A DNA stretch of 9,887 nucleotides from Chloroflexota bacterium (GTDB lineage: Bacteria > Chloroflexota > Dehalococcoidia > Lucifugimonadales > UBA3495). Both the position numbers and the translations under genes were made by a program. The stretch's first letter is position 1. Every line of letters begins with the position of its first letter. Below, in pieces: positions 6,139-9,887 of this stretch. The stretch is taken from NCBI GenBank assembly GCA_028874675.1, contig JAPPJA010000365.1, positions 1 through 9,887 of the forward strand, given 5' to 3'. The notes under the pieces are model-generated. The model did no database searches, had not been told where the DNA came from, and worked only from the letters and a program-made list of their open reading frames with translations.

Positions 6139-6393
6139 CAACTATTCAACCTTCAGAGGCCTTATAACTATTTCCAGATGCTTTGGAAATCCATCAGGAA
6201 AAGTGTCTCTGCCTACTAACTTAAAGCTATGGATAGCATCGTGTTTGATTTCTTTGATTACGCCCTTACTGTCTTGCTCGTGGTACGCGAAATCGCTTTG
6301 CCGATACATAGCGCTGTCCAGCCTGGACGTACCATCTATCGTGGTCATGGACTCGCGGGAGAGGACTAATTTTAGGAAACGGTCGCTTAGGGT
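6139..6393 (-). pseudogene. Probable gene remnant or small hypothetical protein on the minus strand
   Basis: The minus strand is open from just after a TAG (complement of 6394-6396) to the stop near 6140. An ATG at 6348 would give 68 residues ending HLEIVIRPLKVE, which has the mixed composition of a real protein. The frame continues upstream of that ATG with plausible sequence (SDRFLKLVLSRES), and beyond the TAG it stays protein-like for another 16 codons (VRTKILPVGREMK). No Shine-Dalgarno precedes the ATG. This pattern suits the decayed C-terminal part of a longer gene. The AT-rich composition (40% GC at 6181-6240) matches neither flank of metabolic genes. I do not recognise the family, and a short intact gene remains possible. 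Confidence 0.4.
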
Positions 6394-6431
6394 CTACTTC
6401 ATTTCTCGTCCCACTGGCAATATTTTAGTTC

Positions 6432-6452
6432 GGACCTGATACAAGCAGGTCC
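6432..6452 (-). terminator. Hairpin after the amidohydrolase gene
   Basis: GGACCTG (6432-6438) pairs perfectly with CAGGTCC (6446-6452), loop 7 nt. On the minus strand it begins 5 bases after the amidohydrolase stop. Only a weak A/T tail follows, so intrinsic termination would be inefficient. Confidence 0.5.
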
Positions 6453-6457
6453 TTAAG

Positions 6458-7633
6458 TTACACGCTGTCCGGTTCCCAGCCCCAGGGGCGGGGGCCCCAG
6501 CCTGCCTCGTACACTTCGCCCCGCTTGACCGTCAGCACCGGCACCACTGCCTTCTCCGTCCGGCGGGCGCCGCCTACCACGTCATAGACCACCCAGTCCC
6601 CTTCCGTCATGTCCAGCACCGATATGTCCGCCTGGTGGCCCACGGCCAGCGACCCGATGCGGTCTTCCTGGCCCAGCGCCCTGGCCGGGTTGATGGTGCA
6701 CATCTCCACCACCTGCTCCAGGGTGAACTCCATGGCCAGGAAGCGGGTCATCATCTCCGTCATGCTGTGGACGGTTAACTGGCGGCCGGGCAGGGTCAGG
6801 TCGGTGCTGATGCAGTGGGGCATCAACCCCTGGTCCAGCACGCGCTGGCCCACATCGAAGCTGAAGTTCATGCGGCCGTGGGCCGTATCCAGCCACACGC
6901 CCCGCTCCTGAGCTTCCTGGGCTTCCGGAACGAGCTTGCCCTGGGAGTCAATCACCCCGCCCGGGTTGGCGGTGAAGAGGTGGGTTACAATGTCCCCCTC
7001 TTCCAGGATGGGCAGCAGCTGGTGGATTACCTTTTCGTCGTAGCGCTTCTCCGTGTCGCCGATGTGGACCATAAGCTTGACGCCGGCCTCCACCGCCGCC
7101 CGCTTGGCCATGCGGGGCATCTCCATGCCCATAATCTCCAGGGCCGGAGACACCATGCGCGCCTTGATGCCAAAGATAGTGTCCCGGTTCTCCTCCACCA
7201 CCTGAATGGTCCGGTCCAGGTCAATGCTGGCGGGACTGAAGATGTCCGGCGTGGTGGCCAGCCCCGTGCGGCAGATGTGCAGGAAGGGGATAATCTCCGT
7301 TGCATTGTTGGGGATGATGTGCCTGGGGAATCCGCCGTAGGTGTCGCATCCCGAACTGCCCGCGTCCACCATGGTGGTGACGCCCGCGCGGACGCCGCCC
7401 AGGTCGGCCTCCACCCCGTTGCCGTTAACCCCGTCATAGATGTGGGTGTGCAGGTCAATGAGGCCGGGCGTTACCAGGTTGCCCTTCACCTCAATTACCC
7501 TGGCGGCCTCGCTCGCGGGAATGTCCGGGGCGACAAGGGCAATCCTGCCGTCCTCCACTGCCACGTCGTTGGGGCCGTTGATGTTCTGAGACGGGTCAAC
7601 TACTGTGCCGCCCTTAATCAGCAGGTCGTACAT
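6458..7633 (-). CDS. Metal-dependent amidohydrolase (dihydroorotase/deacetylase-like)
   Basis: Cytoplasmic hydrolase of the amidohydrolase superfamily, 391 residues. The binuclear metal site is complete: H62-x-H64 (DLHTH), the bridging lysine K157 (GIKARMV), H190 (MVHIGD), H218 (THLFT) and the catalytic D278 (STDLT). The N-terminal beta-sandwich half (LLIKGGTVVDPSQ) and the closing half (GSLAVGHQADISVLD) frame the barrel as usual. The stretch VRAGVTTMVDAGSSGCDTYGG is like the group of amidohydrolase/deacetylases that act on N-acyl or acyl-ester compounds rather than classic pyrimidine-pathway PyrC. The substrate is not deducible. AAGGAG (complement of 7642-7647) lies 8 bases before the ATG. 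It is transcribed away from hicBA and toward the nuclease. Confidence 0.88.
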   Translation of the reverse strand: MYDLLIKGGTVVDPSQNINGPNDVAVEDGRIALVAPDIPASEAARVIEVKGNLVTPGLIDLHTHIYDGVNGNGVEADLGGVRAGVTTMVDAGSSGCDTYGGFPRHIIPNNATEIIPFLHICRTGLATTPDIFSPASIDLDRTIQVVEENRDTIFGIKARMVSPALEIMGMEMPRMAKRAAVEAGVKLMVHIGDTEKRYDEKVIHQLLPILEEGDIVTHLFTANPGGVIDSQGKLVPEAQEAQERGVWLDTAHGRMNFSFDVGQRVLDQGLMPHCISTDLTLPGRQLTVHSMTEMMTRFLAMEFTLEQVVEMCTINPARALGQEDRIGSLAVGHQADISVLDMTEGDWVVYDVVGGARRTEKAVVPVLTVKRGEVYEAGWGPRPWGWEPDSV

Positions 7634-7747
7634 GCGTCACACTCCTTCTCGTCTTGAACGTATTGCTATCCCAATTTGCGAACCGCCGAACCAAAACCTT
7701 TGAACAGGCCAGGGGAGCAACTAATCTTTCTTACGGGGCTTTGGTGG

Positions 7748-7768
7748 CCTATACTATCTTGGTATAGG
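7748..7768 (+). promoter_or_regulatory. Palindromic operator/promoter of hicBA
   Basis: CCTATAC (7748-7754) and GTATAGG (7762-7768) are perfect inverted arms around a 7-nt spacer. A -10-like TATACT (7750-7755) lies in the left arm. TTTGGT at 7740 with TATAGG at 7763, 17 bases apart, is another possible promoter. Either way the palindrome would place a bound repressor on the promoter, as expected for an autoregulated toxin-antitoxin operon. Confidence 0.6.
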
Positions 7769-7809
7769 CGGCGTTGCAATGCAGGACCTTCGGCTCCAGG
7801 AGGCGGGAA

Positions 7810-8052
7810 ATGCGCTACCAGGTAATCCTCATCAAGTCGGATGAAGGCTACGCAGTGCATTGTCCCGAATTGCCGGCTTGCTGGTCTCAAGGAAGCACGC
7901 AAGACGAGGCGCTGGAGAATATTACCCAGGCCATATCCGAGTATCTGGACTACCTCTCGGAGGAAGCAGTCGCCAGGAAGGCGCGGTTATTGCAGGAAGG
8001 CCTGGACGAAGGATTCCAGGTGGAACTGCGGGAAGTCCAGGTCAGCGCGTAA
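7810..8052 (+). CDS. hicB: HicB family antitoxin
   Basis: Antitoxin that binds and blocks the HicA mRNA-cleaving toxin. The 80-residue protein opens with MRYQVILIKSDEGYAVHCPELP, here MRYQVILIK then GYAVHCPELP, the usual HicB/UPF0150 partial RNase H-like strand pattern. GSTQDEALENITQAISEYL (28-46) is the conserved helix. I prefer ATG 7810 over an upstream in-frame TTG (7774) because AGGAGG at 7798-7803 lies 6 bases before it and family similarity begins there. No separate helix-turn-helix or ribbon-helix-helix domain is evident at the C-terminus, so how it contacts the operator is unclear. It is the first gene of a two-gene operon, with the toxin starting at the very next base. Confidence 0.88.
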   Translation: MRYQVILIKSDEGYAVHCPELPACWSQGSTQDEALENITQAISEYLDYLSEEAVARKARLLQEGLDEGFQVELREVQVSA

Positions 8053-8265
8053 ATGCCTCGATGTCCAGGCGTCAGCTACCAAAGAGCAGTAGCGGCATTC
8101 TCAAAGATCGGGTTCAAGGTAGTACGGCAAAGCGGCCACATTATCATGACCAACGGCGAGACAGACCTGGTCATTCCCCGCAATAACCCGATTAACGCAT
8201 TCACCATGGACGGGATAATTGTCAGGGCGGGACTGACGGTGAGCGAGTTCAGGGAACTGCTGTGA
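8053..8265 (+). CDS. hicA: HicA family mRNA interferase toxin
   Basis: Small toxin (70 residues) that cleaves mRNA in a ribosome-independent manner when free of HicB. It has the double-stranded-RNA-binding-like fold pattern: PGVSYQRAVAAFSKIGFKVVRQ (in parts PGVSYQRAV and GFKVVRQ), then SGH with the probable catalytic H29, a strand DLVIPRNN, and the closing RAGLTVSEFREL helix common in HicA. The usual G-S-H is here Q-S-G-H, a slight shift of the motif. The ATG directly abuts the TAA of hicB, so translation is coupled. The order antitoxin-then-toxin is the reverse of the classical hicAB arrangement. Confidence 0.85.
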   Translation: MPRCPGVSYQRAVAAFSKIGFKVVRQSGHIIMTNGETDLVIPRNNPINAFTMDGIIVRAGLTVSEFRELL

Positions 8266-8327
8266 GCCTATGGGAACTCGTCTGCTCTTTACTCCGGATG
8301 TGAACCTGCCTGGCGAGAGCTCCGCTC

Positions 8328-9332
8328 CTAGGCTGGGCGGTTGGGAAACTCCGGGTAGCTGCGGGTGCTGAACAGTTCACCCACCGACTGCCCCACGTGA
8401 ATTCTGCTGATGGCCTCTCCCAGCAGGGATGCCACCGACAAGACCTTGACCTTGTCCTGTTTCTTTTCCGGGTTCAGGGGCAGGGTATCCGTCACCACCA
8501 CCTCTTCGTAGTCGCTCCGGTCGATGGCGTCGTAGGCGCGGCTGGCAAAGACGGGATGGGTGGCGCAGGCGTAAACCTGGGTAACGCCGCACTCCATCAG
8601 GGCCTCGCCGGCGTTTATGGTGGTGCCCCCCGTCAGGATCTCGTCGTCAAAGGTCAGGGCCACCTTGCCCTCCACGTCGCCGATGACGTTCAGGGTTTCG
8701 GAGTGGTCAGCGTTGTCGATTCGGCGCTTCTCAATGATGGCCAGGGGGCAGTCCAGGTATTCGGCCACGTCCCGAGCCCGCTTGGATATGCCTATGTCCA
8801 CCGCCACCACCACCAGGTCGTCGATCTCCCTGGCCTTGAAGTAGTCAGCCAGGATGGTCATGGCGGTAAGTTCGTCCACGGGAATGTTGAAGAAGCCCTG
8901 GATCTGGCCGGCATGCAGGTCCACGGTCAGCAGGCGGTCGGCCCCTGCGGTGGTCAGCAGGTCGGCCACCAGGCGGGCGGTAATTGGTACCCGGGGCTGG
9001 TCTTTCTTGTCGGTGCGGCCGTAGCCGTAGTAGGGGATGACGGCGGTAATGCGGCCGGCCGAGGCCCGTTTGCAGGCGTCAATCATGATGAGCAGTTCCA
9101 TCAGATTGTCGTTGACCGGCGCGCCCGTGGGCTGGATTATGAATACATCCCGCTGGCGGATGTTCTCCATAATGCGGACGAAGGAATTGTCGTTGGCGAA
9201 CTTGAACACCTCGGCCTGGCCCACGGGCATTCCCAGGTAGCTGCAGACGTTCTTAGCCAGGATGGGGTGGGAATTCCCGCTGAAAATTCGCAGGTCGTCG
9301 GTGTCCACTAACGGGCTGTTGGTGAAGTTCAT
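8328..9332 (-). CDS. prs: Ribose-phosphate pyrophosphokinase (PRPP synthetase)
   Basis: Makes 5-phosphoribosyl-1-diphosphate from ribose-5-phosphate and ATP, feeding nucleotide, histidine and tryptophan synthesis in the cytoplasm. The 334-residue protein has the expected parts: RIFSGNSHP (15-23), the flexible-loop region YYGYGRTDKKDQPRVPI (101-117), VDLHAGQIQGFF (137-148), the KRARD segment (184-188), EKRR (201-204) and the PRPP-binding loop DDEILTGGTT (229-238). Two places differ from the common bacterial form: TDKK instead of QDRK, and leucine 233 where the loop usually has a second aspartate (DDxxDTGGT). The ATG at 9332 is the only in-frame start after a TAA 20 codons upstream. No Shine-Dalgarno is visible; a hairpin occupies that position. 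Convergent with hicA, 62 bases apart. Confidence 0.93.
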   Translation of the reverse strand: MNFTNSPLVDTDDLRIFSGNSHPILAKNVCSYLGMPVGQAEVFKFANDNSFVRIMENIRQRDVFIIQPTGAPVNDNLMELLIMIDACKRASAGRITAVIPYYGYGRTDKKDQPRVPITARLVADLLTTAGADRLLTVDLHAGQIQGFFNIPVDELTAMTILADYFKAREIDDLVVVAVDIGISKRARDVAEYLDCPLAIIEKRRIDNADHSETLNVIGDVEGKVALTFDDEILTGGTTINAGEALMECGVTQVYACATHPVFASRAYDAIDRSDYEEVVVTDTLPLNPEKKQDKVKVLSVASLLGEAISRIHVGQSVGELFSTRSYPEFPNRPA

Positions 9333-9339
9333 ACTCGTG

Positions 9340-9366
9340 GGCTGCCCGAACCGGGTAGCGGCAGCC
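9340..9366 (-). promoter_or_regulatory. Hairpin just upstream of the prs start codon
   Basis: GGCTGCC (9360-9366 complement side) and GGCAGCC (9340-9346 complement side) are perfect inverted arms; an inner CCCG/CGGG stem can form within them. On the minus strand it ends 7 bases before the prs ATG, exactly where a ribosome site should be. It may control translation of prs. Confidence 0.5.
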
Positions 9367-9489
9367 TTACCCCCTACCTGATATTAACCGGCATCGACTG
9401 TCCTGGTGGGTGAAACAGTTGGCACATCCCGTAGTCTGCCGGAACAAATACCCGGAGCAAAGGCTACCACCCTTCGTCCCCGTCCCTGG

Positions 9490-9523
9490 GCTTTCGCCGC
9501 ACCGCCAGCCCCCGCCCGAAAGC
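9490..9523 (-). promoter_or_regulatory. Hairpin at the 5' end of the predicted prs leader
   Basis: GCTTTCG (9490-9496) and CGAAAGC (9517-9523) are perfect 7-bp inverted arms with a G-rich 20-nt loop on the minus strand. It begins at the predicted transcription start and could stabilise the 5' end of the transcript. Confidence 0.45.
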
Positions 9524-9529
9524 GTTGAG

Positions 9530-9538
9530 ATTATAGCA
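9530..9538 (-). promoter_or_regulatory. Extended -10 promoter for prs
   Basis: On the minus strand TGCTATAAT reads as a perfect extended -10 (TGnTATAAT). The -35 position holds only a T-rich match. The predicted start near 9523 gives a leader of about 190 nt before the prs ATG. Confidence 0.55.
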
Positions 9539-9887
9539 CAGGGGCCAACCCCTAAAAAGTGAAATGACCGCCGCATCGCAGGGTAACCGCCTCACCTGGC
9601 GTGAATGCGGGAGCAAGACGGAAGAAAAATTGATTTTTCCCGCAATTTGACCTCATTTTGTGTCTGGACACATCCTTCCGACACCCCGAAAAAGCCTGAA
9701 TTTGAGGTCGCCTGGAGCGGCATCCTGAAGGTCTTCGGGCTTAAATGGCGCTGCTGGGCCGCGCATGGCAAGGTCTTCCCGGGTTTCAGCCAGTTCAGGT
9801 TTGGGCCGGACTGTTCATTCAATGGTAGGGGCGCGCTATCCGGAAGGGGAAGGGGCGGGTGTCACAGGGCAATCTTGTATGAGACTG
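9539..9887. other. Upstream tract beyond the prs promoter with no convincing gene
   Basis: About 350 bases between the prs promoter and the window edge. It holds a small AT hairpin (GAAAAA TTGA TTTTTC near 9624), the palindrome at 9659-9672, and a G-rich end (9846-9869) that fits a four-run quadruplex pattern with loops of 2, 1 and 7 bases. Nothing here supports a known gene. Confidence 0.5.
9605..9887 (+). CDS. Doubtful open frame running off the window end, possibly inside a dispersed repeat
   Basis: From ATG 9605 the plus strand stays open for 94 codons to the window end (contains KPEFEVAWSGILKVFGLKWR). There is no ribosome site. The minus strand of the same tract is also open (9822 to 9592), and both translations look equally plausible, which is common in high-copy noncoding repeats. 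The tract contains a 14-bp palindrome TGTGTCTGGACACA (9659-9672) and two copies of AAGGTCTTC (near 9727 and 9770). I do not recognise a protein family in either direction. Confidence 0.2.
   Translation, partial: MREQDGRKIDFSRNLTSFCVWTHPSDTPKKPEFEVAWSGILKVFGLKWRCWAAHGKVFPGFSQFRFGPDCSFNGRGALSGRGRGGCHRAILYET

Noticed and set aside
6815..7657. 280-residue open frame on the plus strand
   Set aside because: Antisense shadow of the amidohydrolase, which has a complete active site.
8397..9311. 304-residue open frame on the plus strand
   Set aside because: Antisense shadow of prs with low-complexity G/V/H/Q composition.
9380..9480. Cobalamin-type riboswitch in the prs leader
   Set aside because: A GCCAACTG string and CCACCAGGACAG loosely recall the B12 box, but the order and the flanking conserved bases do not fit.
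9367..9576. 69-residue minus-strand frame ahead of prs
   Set aside because: It spans the predicted prs promoter and hairpins and has no ribosome site.
1..9887. CRISPR array, tRNA, rRNA or insertion sequence
   Set aside because: No regularly spaced repeats, no tRNA cloverleaf pattern and no transposase-like protein were seen on either strand.

Overview
The window reads as a high-GC bacterial chromosome segment from a lineage that packs metabolic genes with mixed orientation. The style suggests Chloroflexota (SAR202/Dehalococcoidia-like): a Rieske ferredoxin, an SMP-30 lactonase and a metal-dependent amidohydrolase beside housekeeping lepB and prs. The phylum call is an impression from gene content and the look of the proteins, not a measurement.

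Layout. 1-876: the tail of a DNA methyltransferase followed 4 bases later, in the same reading frame, by a complete Eco29kI-type GIY-YIG restriction endonuclease, so this is the end of a restriction-modification operon. 1069-1398: a stand-alone Rieske [2Fe-2S] ferredoxin with its own leader. 1661-2236 (minus): signal peptidase I, convergent with the Rieske gene. 2540-3445: an SMP-30/gluconolactonase-like enzyme whose ribosome site lies in the last copy of a 13-bp tandem repeat. 3566-3919: an unrecognised 117-aa protein. 4041-5024: an inositol-monophosphatase family enzyme. 5034-6071: a NucS/DUF91-like PD-(D/E)XK nuclease whose ribosome site overlaps the stop of the phosphatase gene. 6072-6457: an AT-rich gap with a probable gene remnant on the minus strand. 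6458-7633 (minus): an amidohydrolase with a complete binuclear metal site. 7810-8265: a hicB-hicA toxin-antitoxin pair behind a palindromic promoter. 8328-9332 (minus): PRPP synthetase with a predicted leader of about 190 nt. 9333-9887: that leader, its promoter, and a tract with no convincing gene that may be a dispersed repeat.

How the parts relate. There is no single pathway. Three modules touch on defence or selfish maintenance: the restriction-modification pair, the nuclease and HicBA. They are scattered among metabolic genes rather than forming one island. The nuclease and the gap after it are visibly less GC-rich than their neighbours (60-base samples: 50% at 5101, 40% at 6181, against 63% at 4321 and 75% at 6481), which fits acquisition from elsewhere. 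I did not find a clearly new multi-gene system. The best candidates for something unusual are the prs leader with a hairpin in place of a Shine-Dalgarno site, the same-frame methyltransferase/endonuclease junction, and the nuclease with an unassigned C-terminal half.
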